From: Polynucleobacter sp. JS-Polo-80-F4
GTDB taxonomy: Bacteria; Pseudomonadota; Gammaproteobacteria; Burkholderiales; Burkholderiaceae
Reading direction: 5' to 3'
NCBI RefSeq assembly: GCF_018881965.1
Contig: NZ_JACVPI010000001.1
Span: 1,680,018 to 1,744,017 of the forward strand
Length of the DNA stretch: 64,000 nucleotides
Positions 18,896 through 28,531 of this stretch are shown here, piece by piece. A program made the position numbers and the translations under genes. Numbering within the stretch: position 1 is the first letter of the stretch; each line of letters begins with the position of its first letter. The notes beneath the pieces are model-generated. The model was not told where the DNA came from and ran no database searches. It saw nothing but the letters and a program-made list of their open reading frames with translations.

Positions 18896-20332
18896 ATGAG
18901 CCAAGCTTTTGATGTAGTCGTAATTGGTGGTGGCCCTGGTGGCTATATTGCCGCAATTCGTGCAGCGCAACTTGGTTTTAAAGTTGCCTGTGCTGAATCT
19001 CAATCCTATGATGACCCAAAAGGTGAGCCCCGTTTGGGCGGTACTTGCTTAAACGTTGGTTGCATTCCTTCTAAGGCCTTGTTAGCTTCTTCTGAAGAGT
19101 TCGAGAAGATCAACCATCATGCCGCCGATCATGGCATTAAGGTGGGCGCTGTCAGCATCGACACCAACAAGATGATTGCTCGCAAAGATGACATCGTGAC
19201 CAAGATGACTGGTGGTATTCAGTACTTGTTCCGCAAGAACAAAATCACTTTGCTAAAAGGTCATGCATCTTTTGAAGGCAAGGGTGCCGATGGTTATCAA
19301 GTCAAGATTGATGGCAAAGATAAAGAAACAGTTACTGCAAAGAATGTGATTATTGCTACTGGTTCTAAAGCCCGTCACCTCCCAGGTATTGCTGTAGACA
19401 ATGTCTTAATCTGCGATAACGAAGGTGCGCTCAAGTTTGATTCCGCCCCTAAGAAATTAGGCGTAATCGGTGCTGGTGTCATCGGCTTAGAGTTGGGCTC
19501 TGTATGGCGCCGTCTCGGTGCCCAAGTGACTGTGCTTGAAGCAATGCCTTCATTCTTAGGCGCTTGCGACACCGGTATTGCTAAAGAAGCCCAAAAGCTT
19601 TTTGCTAAGCAAGGCCTAGATATTCATACTGGCGTGAAGATTGGTGATGTTAAGGCGGATAAAAAGGGTGTAGTGGTGAATTACACCGATAGCGCTGGTA
19701 AGGCGACTAAGCTGGAATGCGATCGCTTAATTGTTTCTGTTGGTCGCGTACCCAATACTGATAAATTAGGTTTAGACAAGATTGGCCTCAAAGTCGATGA
19801 GCGTGGCTTCATTCCAATCGATGATCACACTTGCGCAACTAGCGCGCCTGGCGTTTATGCCGTTGGTGACGTAGTACGTGGCCCAATGTTGGCACACAAA
19901 GCAGAGGACGAAGGTGTCTTAGTTGCTGAAGTGATTGCTGGCCAAAAACCACATATTGATTACAACTGCATTCCTTGGGTTATTTACACTGATCCTGAAA
20001 TTGCATGGGTTGGCAAGACTGAACAAGCACTCAAAGAGGCTGGCATTGCTTATAAAGCGGGTCAGTTCCCATTTGCTGCTAATGGCCGTGCCTTAGGTAT
20101 GGGTCGCGCTGATGGTTTTATCAAAGTGTTAGCGGATGCAAAGACTGATGAGGTTCTTGGCGTACATATTATCGGCGCCAATGCATCTGACTTAATTGCG
20201 GAAGCAGCGGTTGCAATGGAATTTAAAGCAGCAGCAGAAGATATTGCTCGTATCTGTCATGCACATCCAAGTTTGTCTGAAGTGATGCGCGAAGCAGCGT
20301 TGGCGACAGACTCACGTGCATTAAATATGTAA
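18896..20332 (+). CDS. lpdA: dihydrolipoyl dehydrogenase (E3)
   Basis: A 478-residue FAD/NAD(H) disulfide reductase that reoxidises dihydrolipoamide of E2. The FAD-binding [17 protein letters not shown] is at the N-terminus. The redox pair lies in [16 protein letters not shown], the NAD-binding site in [20 protein letters not shown], and the C-terminal active-site [15 protein letters not shown] supplies the catalytic His and Glu. AGAAGGGAAG precedes the ATG. It is encoded with E1 and E2 of 2-oxoglutarate dehydrogenase and probably serves other complexes as well. Confidence 0.97.
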   Translation: MSQAFDVVVIGGGPGGYIAAIRAAQLGFKVACAESQSYDDPKGEPRLGGTCLNVGCIPSKALLASSEEFEKINHHAADHGIKVGAVSIDTNKMIARKDDIVTKMTGGIQYLFRKNKITLLKGHASFEGKGADGYQVKIDGKDKETVTAKNVIIATGSKARHLPGIAVDNVLICDNEGALKFDSAPKKLGVIGAGVIGLELGSVWRRLGAQVTVLEAMPSFLGACDTGIAKEAQKLFAKQGLDIHTGVKIGDVKADKKGVVVNYTDSAGKATKLECDRLIVSVGRVPNTDKLGLDKIGLKVDERGFIPIDDHTCATSAPGVYAVGDVVRGPMLAHKAEDEGVLVAEVIAGQKPHIDYNCIPWVIYTDPEIAWVGKTEQALKEAGIAYKAGQFPFAANGRALGMGRADGFIKVLADAKTDEVLGVHIIGANASDLIAEAAVAMEFKAAAEDIARICHAHPSLSEVMREAALATDSRALNM

Positions 20333-21436
20333 TTGAAAACCATTGAGTTTTACCAGCAAGAGTTAAAGGCGCGCGGGTATCATAGCGATCCCGCGCAGCT
20401 TCGTGCTGTAGAGCGTCTTCAGGAATGCGAAGACGAATGGATTGCCTATAAAGAAATCCGTAGCAATTCCCTAAAGAAAAAGATATTTAAACCAACGTTG
20501 CCCCGTGGCATTTATCTGTGGGGCGGGGTGGGACGCGGTAAATCGTTCTTAATGGATTGCTTTTACGCTGCATCCCCATTAGAAAAGAAAATCCGCATTC
20601 ATTTTCATGAGTTCATGCGGGAAGTGCACCGTGAATTGCATGAACTCTCAGGAATGTCAGATCCACTAGATGAGCTAGCAAAGCGGATTTCTAATCGCTA
20701 TCGCCTCATATGCTTTGATGAGTTTCACATTAACGATATTGCTGATGCGATGATTTTGTATCGCCTGCTTGATGCGCTCTTTGTAGACCGTGTGCAATTT
20801 GTGATGACATCAAACTATCGCCCTGATCAACTCTATCCAAATGGCTTGCATCGCGATAGATTGGTTCCGGCTATCAAGTTATTGGAAGAGAAGCTCGATG
20901 TATTGAACGTAGACGCGGGCAATGATTATCGTCGTGTGCAGATGGCGCAAGTGGAAGCCTACCTCACTCCAGTGAATGCAGAAACACAAGCAACGCTTGG
21001 TCAAATGTTCCAAACGCTGATCGGCAATCAAAAAGAGACTCGCAATCCCGTCTTAAATATTGAGTCCCGCGAATTGCGTCCCTTGCATATGGCTGATGGT
21101 GTGGTGTGGTTTGACTTTAAGACCCTCTGTTGTGGTCCACGCTCTCAAAACGACTACCTGGAAATAGCCAACCAATTTCATACGGTGATTCTGTCGGGAG
21201 TGCCTTATATGCCCCCTAGAATGACCAATGAAGCCCGTCGCTTTATCTGGTTAATTGATGTCTTATACGACCATAAGATCAAGTTAATCATCTCTGCAGA
21301 GGTTCCGGCCCCGGATTTGTATACCGAGGGCCAAATTACAGCGGAATTCTCCAGAACCGTATCCCGTTTGATCGAGATGCAGTCTCGTGACTACCTAGAT
21401 GCGCCGCGCCGGGTAATTGATACCAGCTTGACCTAA
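20333..21436 (+). CDS. zapE: cell division protein ZapE (AFG1-like ATPase)
   Basis: A 367-residue AFG1/ZapE ATPase with Walker A GGVGRGKSF, Walker B RLICFDEFHINDIADAM and sensor region FVMTSNYRPDQLYPNGLHRDR. ZapE interacts with the FtsZ ring in Gram-negative bacteria; mitochondrial relatives help respiratory-protein turnover. The best start is a TTG directly after the lpdA stop codon; no ATG fits upstream of the conserved region, so coupling to lpdA is likely. Start confidence is moderate, identity high. It lies at the end of the sucA-sucB-lpdA operon, as in other Burkholderiales. Confidence 0.9.
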   Translation: MKTIEFYQQELKARGYHSDPAQLRAVERLQECEDEWIAYKEIRSNSLKKKIFKPTLPRGIYLWGGVGRGKSFLMDCFYAASPLEKKIRIHFHEFMREVHRELHELSGMSDPLDELAKRISNRYRLICFDEFHINDIADAMILYRLLDALFVDRVQFVMTSNYRPDQLYPNGLHRDRLVPAIKLLEEKLDVLNVDAGNDYRRVQMAQVEAYLTPVNAETQATLGQMFQTLIGNQKETRNPVLNIESRELRPLHMADGVVWFDFKTLCCGPRSQNDYLEIANQFHTVILSGVPYMPPRMTNEARRFIWLIDVLYDHKIKLIISAEVPAPDLYTEGQITAEFSRTVSRLIEMQSRDYLDAPRRVIDTSLT

Positions 21437-21445
21437 AATAGGGTC

Positions 21446-22297
21446 ATGAGCAGCTTTTCACCCCTTAATGCCGATTTACATTGCCATTCAGTTATTTCTG
21501 ATGGGACTTTGACGCCTGAGGAATTAGCTGAGCGCGCTAAAGCAAATGGTGTGCATTTGTGGGCGCTGACCGATCATGATGAGTTGGGCGGGCAAAAGCG
21601 TGCGCGAGAAGCAGCTAGCGCTTTAAATATAGATTATCTTGCTGGTGTAGAAATCTCTGTTACTTGGATGGGTGAGACGATTCATATCGTTGGTCTTGGT
21701 ATTGATGCAGACCATATTGGGATTATTGAGGGTTTACGTCAAACGCGTGATGGTCGTGCAAATCGTGCGCAACTGATGGCAGAGCAATTGCTCAAAGTAG
21801 GTATTCCTGGAGCTTATGAGGGCGCATTGCATTTTGCCGGCAATCACGAGTTGATCTCCAGAACACATTTCGCTCGCTTCTTAGTGGAGCAGGGCGTGTG
21901 TCGCAATACAGAACATGTTTTTAAAAACTATTTGATTGAGGGAAAGCCAGGATATGTTCCTCATCAATGGGCCAGTCTGGATCACGCCGTTAGCTGGATT
22001 AAATCTGCAGGTGGCGTAGCGGTAATAGCTCACCCTGGTCGTTACAGCAGACTCAGTGCTATGCAAATGGATGAACTCTATAAGCACTTTAAGGATATTG
22101 GAGGCCTGGCAATTGAAGTGATTACTGGGAGTCATAGTCCAGACCAATACAAAACTTTTGCAAAGATTGCACAGCAGTATGGCTTTTTGGCTTCTCGTGG
22201 TTCGGACTTTCATGATCCGAACGAAAGCCATATTGATTTAGGGCATTTGCCTCACTTACCAGATCACCTCACTCCGGTGTGGTCTGCTTTTCATTAA
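21446..22297 (+). CDS. rnm: PHP-domain phosphoesterase (RNase AM/YciV type)
   Basis: A 283-residue PHP-family metal phosphoesterase. It starts with the metal motif DLHCHSVISDGTLTPEELAERA, then TDHDELGG, VEISVTW, HPGRYS and SDFHDPNES near the C-terminus, the usual ligands of a trinuclear PHP site. The closest characterised relative is E. coli YciV (RNase AM), a 5'-to-3' exonuclease acting on short RNA/DNA and 3',5'-bisphosphonucleotides. Substrate here is inferred from family. It starts nine bases after zapE and ends 45 bp before trpS. Confidence 0.85.
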   Translation: MSSFSPLNADLHCHSVISDGTLTPEELAERAKANGVHLWALTDHDELGGQKRAREAASALNIDYLAGVEISVTWMGETIHIVGLGIDADHIGIIEGLRQTRDGRANRAQLMAEQLLKVGIPGAYEGALHFAGNHELISRTHFARFLVEQGVCRNTEHVFKNYLIEGKPGYVPHQWASLDHAVSWIKSAGGVAVIAHPGRYSRLSAMQMDELYKHFKDIGGLAIEVITGSHSPDQYKTFAKIAQQYGFLASRGSDFHDPNESHIDLGHLPHLPDHLTPVWSAFH

Positions 22298-22341
22298 GAG
22301 CCCAAGCTCACTACTAATTAACCACTAAGAAAAGAAAAAAG

Positions 22342-23544
22342 ATGTTTGCTGAACGCGTTCTCTCTGGCATGCGACCAACCGGTAGTTTGCACCTCGGTCA
22401 TTACCACGGTGTTTTAAAGAACTGGGTGCGCTTGCAGTCCGAATACCCTTGCTTCTTTTTTGTAGCAGATTGGCATGCTTTAACAACCCATTACGAGACT
22501 CCTGATGTGATCGAGCAATCCGTGTGGGATATGGTGATTGATTGGTTGGCAACTGGCGTAGATCCAAATCAGGCAACTTTGTTTATTCAAAGCAAAGTGC
22601 CTGAACATGCCGAACTCTTTTTATTGCTCTCTATGGGAACCCCGCTAGGCTGGCTGGAGAGGGTGCCTACTTATAAAGATCAAATCGAGAAGCTTAAGGA
22701 AAAGGACCTTCAAACCTATGGCTTCCTAGGCTATCCATTGCTACAAGCTGCAGATATTTTGATTTACCGTGCGCAATTTGTGCCGGTAGGTGAAGATCAG
22801 GTGCCGCACGTAGAGATGACTCGAGAGGTAGCACGTCGCTTTAATTATCTTTATGGCCGCGAGCCAGGCTTCGAAGAAAAAGCTTTAGAGGCAGTTAAGA
22901 AATTAGGTAGCAAGCGCGCCAAGATGTATGCCGAATTACGCGTAGCATTTCAGGAACGCGGAGACGATGAAGCGCTTGAGCAGGCTAAAGCCCTATTACA
23001 AGAGGCGCAAAGCCTATCGATGGCTGATCGTGAACGACTTTTTGGTTTCTTGGAAGGCTCTCGCAAAATTATTCTTCCCGAACCTCAAGCCTTACTAACA
23101 ACTGCATCACGCATGCCTGGCATTGATGGGCAGAAGATGTCTAAGTCCTACGGCAACACGATTAGTATTCGTGAAAATCCGGAAGATGTGATTAAAAAGA
23201 TTCGCACTATGCCAACTGATCCAGCCCGAGTTCGCAGAACGGATGCTGGAGATCCTGCGCGTTGTCCTGTATGGCAGTTGCATACCGTTTACTCAAATGA
23301 AGATACAAAACAATGGGTGGATAAGGGATGCAAATCAGCAGGCATTGGCTGTTTAGAGTGTAAGCAACCAGTGATTGATGCCATTTTGGCTGAGCAACAA
23401 CCAATGTTTGAACGTGCTCAAAAGTATCTCGATGATCCGAGCCTTTTGCGCTCCATCATTGCTGATGGTTGCGATAAGGCACGCAAGGTCGCACAAGAAA
23501 CGATGCGCGAGGTTCGTGAAGCGATGGGCCTGGCTTACGATTGA
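22342..23544 (+). CDS. trpS: tryptophan--tRNA ligase
   Basis: A 400-residue class I synthetase charging tRNA-Trp. The HIGH-type motif is RPTGSLHLGHYHG (about 12-24) and the KMSKS motif lies in GQKMSKSYGN. It is longer than the 334-residue E. coli enzyme because of an insert of about 65 residues before KMSKS (EEKALEAVKKLGSKRAKMYA region), common in Burkholderiales. The C-terminal cysteine pair CKSAGIGCLEC may bind metal. A purine-rich AAGAAAAGAAAAAAG precedes the ATG. Confidence 0.95.
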   Translation: MFAERVLSGMRPTGSLHLGHYHGVLKNWVRLQSEYPCFFFVADWHALTTHYETPDVIEQSVWDMVIDWLATGVDPNQATLFIQSKVPEHAELFLLLSMGTPLGWLERVPTYKDQIEKLKEKDLQTYGFLGYPLLQAADILIYRAQFVPVGEDQVPHVEMTREVARRFNYLYGREPGFEEKALEAVKKLGSKRAKMYAELRVAFQERGDDEALEQAKALLQEAQSLSMADRERLFGFLEGSRKIILPEPQALLTTASRMPGIDGQKMSKSYGNTISIRENPEDVIKKIRTMPTDPARVRRTDAGDPARCPVWQLHTVYSNEDTKQWVDKGCKSAGIGCLECKQPVIDAILAEQQPMFERAQKYLDDPSLLRSIIADGCDKARKVAQETMREVREAMGLAYD

Positions 23545-23547
23545 GGA

Positions 23548-24117
23548 TTGATCTTGCCTAGTGCGCACGATGCGATTCTGAATGCTTCACCTTGGGTGAG
23601 GCGATTTGCACCACTGATTCCTCGGGGTGGGGTGGTTCTAGATCTAGCCTGTGGAGCAGGTCGACACTCTGAGTTGCTAGCCAACATGGGTTATCAGGTG
23701 ATGGCAGTGGACCAGGATATTCAGGCCATTGAGATGTTAAACAACCCATCTATTACCCCTAAACGTCTTCACCTTGAAGAGGCCGAGTGGCCTTTAATAG
23801 GGGCTGAGTTCAGCGCTATTGTGGTGACAAACTACCTTTACCGTCCCCACCTCGATGAACTCCCCAAAATGCTCAGAAAAGAGGGCGTTTTGATCTATGA
23901 AACCTTCGCCCTGGGTAATGGCGATTTTGGCAAACCATCCAACCCCAATTTCCTTTTAAATCCAGGGGAATTGCTCGCTTTTGCCTCCCGCCATGACCTC
24001 AAAGTACTGGCTTATGAGGATATTTATGTGGATCAGCCCAAACCAGCCATGGTTCAGCGCCTATGTGCTGTAAAAGGTGAGCTAAAACAGCGCATTCCGT
24101 TACAATTTCAGGGTTAA
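23548..24117 (+). CDS. class I SAM-dependent methyltransferase-like protein
   Basis: A 189-residue Rossmann-fold methyltransferase. Motif I is [16 protein letters not shown] with the acidic VDQD at the end of strand 2; motif IV is [12 protein letters not shown]. The substrate is unknown; it resembles TehB/UbiE-like small-molecule methyltransferases. Two TTG starts are possible: 23548, four bases after the trpS stop, or 23554, which has GAGGA six bases upstream and is perhaps better. It sits between trpS and dapA without an own promoter that I can see. Confidence 0.8.
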   Translation: MILPSAHDAILNASPWVRRFAPLIPRGGVVLDLACGAGRHSELLANMGYQVMAVDQDIQAIEMLNNPSITPKRLHLEEAEWPLIGAEFSAIVVTNYLYRPHLDELPKMLRKEGVLIYETFALGNGDFGKPSNPNFLLNPGELLAFASRHDLKVLAYEDIYVDQPKPAMVQRLCAVKGELKQRIPLQFQG

Positions 24118-24143
24118 GACAGCTAAAAATCGGTGCATATTCG

Positions 24144-25067
24144 GTGACAAATACAGCTCATTCCAAAGGCAGCAAAAAACCCATAGCCGGTAGCATGCCG
24201 GCTATTGTTACTCCGATGTTCGAGGACGGGAGTTTGGATTACGCTAGCTTGCGTTCTTTGCTGGATTGGCACGTGTCCGAAGGGACTGATGGCATTGTGA
24301 TTGTTGGCACGAGTGGCGAATCTCCCACGGTTTCGGTTGAAGAGCATTGTGAGCTGATTCGCGTGACGGTAGAGCAGATTGCTGGTCGCATTCCAGTCAT
24401 CGCAGGCACTGGTGGCAACTCCACAATTGAAGCGATTGAATTAACCAAATTTGCTAAGCAAGTTGGCGCTGATGCCAGCCTGCAAGTGGTTCCGTATTAC
24501 AACAAGCCAACACAAGATGGCATGTTTGCCCACTTTAAAAAGATTGCAGAGTCCGTTGATCTGCCGGTCATTTTGTATAACGTTCCCGGTAGAACAGTAG
24601 CCGACTTGGCAGGTGATACTGTGGTTCGTTTAGCTGGTGTGCCAGGCATTATCGGTATAAAAGAAGCGACGGGTAGTTTAGAGCGCGGAACCTTATTGAT
24701 TAATGACCTCAAGCGTGCTGGCCATCAAGACTTCTCAGTGTTTTCTGGTGATGATCTCACGGCAGCCATGTTGATGTTGATGGGTGGCAAGGGCAATATC
24801 TCTGTAACTGCGAATATTGCACCACGTTTAATGCATGAACTTTGTGTTGCAGCAATGTCAGATGATGTGAAGAGAACTCGTGAAATTCAATATCAATTGA
24901 TTGCAGTTCATAAGGCGATGTTCACAGAGGCCAACCCAATCCCAGTGAAGTGGGCATTACACGAGATGGGCAAGATTACTGCTGGCATTCGTTTGCCATT
25001 AACACCTTTAAGCAATTCCTTGCGCGAGCCTTTGAAGGCAGCATTAAAACAGGCCAACTTATTATGA
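24144..25067 (+). CDS. dapA: 4-hydroxy-tetrahydrodipicolinate synthase
   Basis: A 307-residue aldolase-fold enzyme that condenses pyruvate with aspartate semialdehyde in lysine and diaminopimelate synthesis. It shows [28 protein letters not shown] and [13 protein letters not shown] with the catalytic Tyr, and GIKEATGS with the Schiff-base Lys. The GTG start at 24144 gives about 12 residues more than E. coli; no better start was found with a clear ribosome-binding site. The stop overlaps the bamC start (ATGA), the same gene pair as in E. coli. Confidence 0.94.
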   Translation: MTNTAHSKGSKKPIAGSMPAIVTPMFEDGSLDYASLRSLLDWHVSEGTDGIVIVGTSGESPTVSVEEHCELIRVTVEQIAGRIPVIAGTGGNSTIEAIELTKFAKQVGADASLQVVPYYNKPTQDGMFAHFKKIAESVDLPVILYNVPGRTVADLAGDTVVRLAGVPGIIGIKEATGSLERGTLLINDLKRAGHQDFSVFSGDDLTAAMLMLMGGKGNISVTANIAPRLMHELCVAAMSDDVKRTREIQYQLIAVHKAMFTEANPIPVKWALHEMGKITAGIRLPLTPLSNSLREPLKAALKQANLL

Positions 25068-26212
25068 TGAATTTGCTCCAATTATTGCGTCGATACTTAT
25101 CGATATTTGCTCTGCTGTTAATGGCATCCGTTGCGCTAACAGCCTGTAAGTCAGTTACTAGTAACGATACCGTTGACTATAAGAGCTCTGGCGCTGTGCG
25201 CGGACCTAATTTGTCTTACCCTCCCGACCTTATTACTGCTCAAGCTGATCGCCGTTACATCGTTCAGGATGGAACAGCCACAATGTCTGAGTACAATGCC
25301 GCCGTTAAGAAATCAGTGCAAATGCGCAGTAATGTGATGACGGGCATTCCGGGTATGCGCATTGCGCGTGATGGCGAGCGTCGTTGGTTGGTGGTTGAAA
25401 AGCCAGCGCCTGAACTTTATCCACAAGTAAAAGATTTCTGGCAAGAGAATGGTTTTCTTTTGGTAGTGGATTCTCCATCTACTGGAATCATGGAAACAGA
25501 CTGGGCAGAAAATCGTGCCAAGATTTCTCAAGATTGGATTCGATCAACTCTTGGTGGCGCTTTAGATACGCTGTATGACACAGGCGAGCGCGATAAATAC
25601 AAGACGCGTTTAGAAGTTTCTAAGCCTGGTGAGACTGAGGTCTACATCACTCAACGTGGTGCCATTGAAAAGTGCACATCTGATTCCACTGGCAACTGTA
25701 TCTCTACAGTCTGGACACCTCGTCCGAATGACCCCGAGTTAGAGGCGGTTTTCTTGGCGCGTTTGATGGAGCGCTTGGGTATGACTCAAGAGCAAGCCAA
25801 GGCGATGGTAGCGGTCCCGCTTGGCCCTAAAACCCCTAAGGCGAAGTTTGTTCAAGAGGGTACTAATCAAGCCTATATTCAGTTGAGCGCTGGTTTTGAC
25901 CGCTCTTGGCGTGATGTTGGTCTAGCGCTTGATCGTTCAAACTTTACTGTTGAAGATCGCAATCGCTCTAATGGCGTTTACTACGTGCGTTACGTCAATC
26001 CAAAAGATTTGGGTGATACCAAAGGATTCTTCTCAAATCTCTTTAGTAGCAAAGATGATTCAAGCTTGAAGGCTAAGAAGTATCAAGTGGTTGTGAAGAG
26101 TACTGGTGAGAATTCTGCAAATGTGTATGTGCAGAATGCTGAGGGCAAGCCAGAAAATACGCCTGCTGGATTCCAGTTGTTGACCTTGTTAACGGATCAA
26201 CTGTCTAAGTAA
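25064..26212 (+). CDS. bamC: outer membrane assembly lipoprotein BamC
   Basis: A 382-residue lipoprotein of the BAM complex, which inserts beta-barrel proteins into the outer membrane. A signal peptide ends in lipobox LTAC (about residue 29), followed by an unstructured arm with SYPPDL, the stretch that contacts BamD in E. coli, and two helix-grip domains. The frame is open further upstream, but the signal peptide, the double ATG at 25064/25067 and the ATGA overlap with dapA fix the start. It ends before a strong terminator. Confidence 0.9.
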   Translation: MMNLLQLLRRYLSIFALLLMASVALTACKSVTSNDTVDYKSSGAVRGPNLSYPPDLITAQADRRYIVQDGTATMSEYNAAVKKSVQMRSNVMTGIPGMRIARDGERRWLVVEKPAPELYPQVKDFWQENGFLLVVDSPSTGIMETDWAENRAKISQDWIRSTLGGALDTLYDTGERDKYKTRLEVSKPGETEVYITQRGAIEKCTSDSTGNCISTVWTPRPNDPELEAVFLARLMERLGMTQEQAKAMVAVPLGPKTPKAKFVQEGTNQAYIQLSAGFDRSWRDVGLALDRSNFTVEDRNRSNGVYYVRYVNPKDLGDTKGFFSNLFSSKDDSSLKAKKYQVVVKSTGENSANVYVQNAEGKPENTPAGFQLLTLLTDQLSK

Positions 26213-26228
26213 GTTTTTTACAGCCAAT

Positions 26229-26258
26229 AAAAAAGCCGCTTTTCAGCGGCTTTTTTTC
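26229..26258 (+). terminator. rho-independent terminator after dapA-bamC
   Basis: Stem AAAAGCCGCT / AGCGGCTTTT with loop TTTC, then a T run. It lies 18 bp past the bamC stop and just downstream of the convergent small lipoprotein gene, for which it can also act because of the A run on the other side. Confidence 0.9.
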
Positions 26259-26271
26259 TTCATGAAGAAGA

Positions 26272-26442
26272 TTACTTCTTAGCGTCAGCAGCTGGAGCAG
26301 CTGGAGCAGCAGCAGGAGCTTCAGCAGCTGGAGCAGCTGGAGCAGCAGCAGGAGCAGCTTCTACAGGTTTTGCTTCTTCTTTCTTACCGCAAGCGGCCAA
26401 GGCGATTGCTAACATAGCAGCGAATACGAGTGACTTCTTCAT
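26272..26442 (-). CDS. small Ala/Pro-repeat lipoprotein
   Basis: A 56-residue protein with a complete lipoprotein signal peptide (MKKSLVFAAMLAIALAAC, lipobox LAAC, Cys18) followed by GKKEE and then almost only Ala, Pro and a few Glu. The tail is a 12-residue unit [12 protein letters not shown] repeated twice (36-bp DNA repeat), ending ADAKK. AAGGAA lies nine bases before the ATG. It is likely a periplasm-facing lipoprotein acting as a flexible spacer or wall-associated peptide; no function is known to me. It converges with bamC and has palindromes upstream. Repeat number may vary between strains. Confidence 0.8.
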   Translation of the reverse strand: MKKSLVFAAMLAIALAACGKKEEAKPVEAAPAAAPAAPAAEAPAAAPAAPAADAKK

Positions 26443-26467
26443 TTATAAATTCCTTTAAAAAATTAAC

Positions 26468-26487
26468 AACAATTACCGGTAATTGTT
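26468..26487. promoter_or_regulatory. 20-bp perfect palindrome upstream of small lipoprotein
   Basis: AACAATTACCGGTAATTGTT is a perfect palindrome 26 bp before the lipoprotein start codon. A possible -10 box TATAAT on the minus strand lies further upstream at 26538-26533, so the palindrome would fall in the 5' untranslated region. It could be a repressor operator or an RNA hairpin. Confidence 0.55.
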
Positions 26488-26501
26488 TTCTGGATTTACC
26501 G

Positions 26502-26514
26502 AGGGATAATCCCT
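26502..26514. promoter_or_regulatory. second palindrome, AGGGAT-A-ATCCCT
   Basis: Arms of six bases around a single central base, 14 bp from the 20-bp palindrome and in the same leader. Too short to judge alone. Confidence 0.3.
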
Positions 26515-26551
26515 AAGTAGTTTCCAGTAATTATTATATCCATCTGGGAAT

Positions 26552-27784
26552 TCAGGTCTGAAAAACCAGCCATCCAGCCAAATACGCCTCATAAAGACTG
26601 GATTTATCGAGATGCTTCGGCTTTTTACCCTTCAGGGCCTTCTGGGCGGAGAGGGTCTGCCAGGCGGAAATAATGTCTTGAGCTTGCCCCTTAGTCATAG
26701 TCTCCCCATTGCAATAAACCTGCTTTCCAAGGCTCAAAATACGGGTTTGGGGGTGGGGAACAAGGGGGGTCGCGCCCAATTGCTTTAAAAATTGCCCTGG
26801 GCTAAGAGGCTCTTCTGGACCGTCAAAAAAGGCTTGTTGTTTAGGCTCTGAAAGATAGGCAGTAATCCCTGGGAGAAAGCCATCAATTTGATCTAATTTC
26901 AACTCCTTCAATTTCGATCCAAGCTGTTTGATGAGTTCATCTGGTAACTGTTCGGCAAACTGAGTAGCGCTTTGTTTGGGGTCTGCAAACTTATCCTCTA
27001 GCCCAGGAATATCCTCCAAGGATTCGGCTAAGCGCCACAAACCTTCTTGTAGCAATTCTTTAAAGCTAGGCGAACGAAATCCTACAGACCATGTTTGACA
27101 GCCTGCATCAAGTGCGATTCCATCATGGGCTACATGTGGCGGTAAATACAGCATGTCACCTGGCTCCAATGTCCACTCTTGCTCAGACTTAAAGTTCTGC
27201 AGAATTTTTAGCGGGAGATTGGGGTTGAGGCTTAAATCATCTTGCTCAGAAATTCGCCACTGTCTTCGTCCGGACATTTGAATTAGGAAGACATCGTAAG
27301 AATCAAAGTGTGGGCCAACGCCGCCACCAATGCCAGCAATGCTGACCATCAAGTCATCAAGGCGAGCATCGGGGATAAAGCGAAACCAAGTCAGTATTTT
27401 GGCAGCTGCAGGATGATGCGCTTCCATTCCTTGGAGCAACAAAGTCCAATTGGGTTTATCAACTGAGGGAATTGCTTTTTTGGCAAATGGACCACTGCTA
27501 AAACTCCAGGGGTTAGATTTCACCAGGCGCGATTCAACCCCATCTTGCAGGGCAAATTTGAGTAATTCTTGCGTGGGAATAGGGCTATCAAGCTGCTCTC
27601 CAGAAAGTGCTGAGAGGGCAAATGCCGGTATTGCTCCACGGATAAGGAGAGGCTTTTTATGCCAGTAGCGTGCCATGAACTGATCTGGGCTAATACCCCC
27701 AAATAGGGCCCAGGGCTCGCCTAAGGGAAGTTTTGCTGGGGCCTGGGGAGGCTCATAGGGTTTGCTCAAGTAAAATGAGGTCAT
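26552..27784 (-). CDS. JmjC-type ribosomal oxygenase (L16 arginine hydroxylase-like)
   Basis: A 410-residue cupin/JmjC 2-oxoglutarate-Fe(II) oxygenase of the RoxA/YcfD group, which hydroxylates an arginine of ribosomal protein L16. The N-terminus has FMARYWHKKPLLIRGAIP. The iron site is PHFDSYDVFLIQ (HxD) with the distal His in LPPHVAHDGIAL. The C-terminal winged-helix part is longer and less conserved. It diverges from the SlyD gene with about 40 bp between start codons, so their promoters must overlap. Confidence 0.85.
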   Translation of the reverse strand: MTSFYLSKPYEPPQAPAKLPLGEPWALFGGISPDQFMARYWHKKPLLIRGAIPAFALSALSGEQLDSPIPTQELLKFALQDGVESRLVKSNPWSFSSGPFAKKAIPSVDKPNWTLLLQGMEAHHPAAAKILTWFRFIPDARLDDLMVSIAGIGGGVGPHFDSYDVFLIQMSGRRQWRISEQDDLSLNPNLPLKILQNFKSEQEWTLEPGDMLYLPPHVAHDGIALDAGCQTWSVGFRSPSFKELLQEGLWRLAESLEDIPGLEDKFADPKQSATQFAEQLPDELIKQLGSKLKELKLDQIDGFLPGITAYLSEPKQQAFFDGPEEPLSPGQFLKQLGATPLVPHPQTRILSLGKQVYCNGETMTKGQAQDIISAWQTLSAQKALKGKKPKHLDKSSLYEAYLAGWLVFQT

Positions 27785-27827
27785 AAAGTAAAAGGTAAAA
27801 GCTTTTTTAGAAACTGATTAAAAACGA

Positions 27828-28454
27828 ATGTTCGACAAATTCCGCATGAAGATTGAAAAAAATACCATCGTATCCCTTCGCTATAAGTTAACCGATGCGC
27901 AAAATAATGTCATCGAAGAACCAGATTCTCCGATGGTATACCTGCACGGTGGCTATGAAGGTACTTTTCCCAAAATTGAGACCCTGCTAGATGGCCAAGA
28001 TATTGGTTATGAGGCCACGATTCAGCTTGAGCCAAATGAAGCCTTTGGTGAGTACGATCCTGAGCTATTGAAGATTGAGCCACGCACGCGTTTTCCTGAG
28101 CCCCTGGAAGTGGGTATGCAGTTTGAAGGCATCCCCGATACCGAAGAAGGCGCCAATACTGAGGATGTAGATGCTGATGATGAGCCTTTAATTTATACCG
28201 TTACCGATGTTGCCGACAATCAAGTGGTACTGGATGGCAATCATCCTTTGGCTGGCATGGCACTGCGTTTTTGGGTGCAAGTCGAAGATGTGCGAGTTGC
28301 TACTGATGATGAGATTGAAAATCGTCATCCAGAAGGTGGCGAGAGTTTTTCATTCGGCATGCCAAATGAAGAGAGTGATGATGACGGCGATGACGATGAA
28401 TTTCCAGGCGGTGCTTTAGGTGGTGACAATGCTGGTCCACGCACACTGCATTAA
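27828..28454 (+). CDS. SlyD-like FKBP-type peptidyl-prolyl isomerase
   Basis: A 208-residue FKBP-fold isomerase with an IF (insert-in-flap) chaperone domain, SlyD/FkpA type. It shows NTIVSLRYKLTDAQNNVIEE, YLHGGYEG and GNHPLAGMALRFWVQV. The last 35 residues are acidic (EESDDDGDDDEF) rather than the His-rich nickel-binding tail of E. coli SlyD. Two starts are possible, 27828 or the ATG at 27846 (MKIEKNTIVS, the more family-like N-terminus); neither has a strong ribosome-binding site. Cytoplasmic folding helper. Confidence 0.88.
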   Translation: MFDKFRMKIEKNTIVSLRYKLTDAQNNVIEEPDSPMVYLHGGYEGTFPKIETLLDGQDIGYEATIQLEPNEAFGEYDPELLKIEPRTRFPEPLEVGMQFEGIPDTEEGANTEDVDADDEPLIYTVTDVADNQVVLDGNHPLAGMALRFWVQVEDVRVATDDEIENRHPEGGESFSFGMPNEESDDDGDDDEFPGGALGGDNAGPRTLH

Positions 28455-28473
28455 TTCAGAACTCCACTAAAGC

Positions 28474-28503
28474 AAAAAAGGAATAGCGCGCTATTCCTTT
28501 TTT
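28474..28503. terminator. bidirectional terminator between SlyD gene and cysE
   Basis: A perfect 30-base inverted repeat with stem core GGAATAGC / GCTATTCC flanked by A6 and T6, between two convergent genes, so it can stop transcription from both sides. Confidence 0.9.
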
Positions 28504-28531
28504 ACATCTATTGTGAGATCGTCCGAAGATC

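Noticed and set aside
24950-25063. Upstream extension of the bamC frame
   Set aside because: It lies inside dapA; the lipoprotein signal peptide and the ATGA overlap put the start at 25064.
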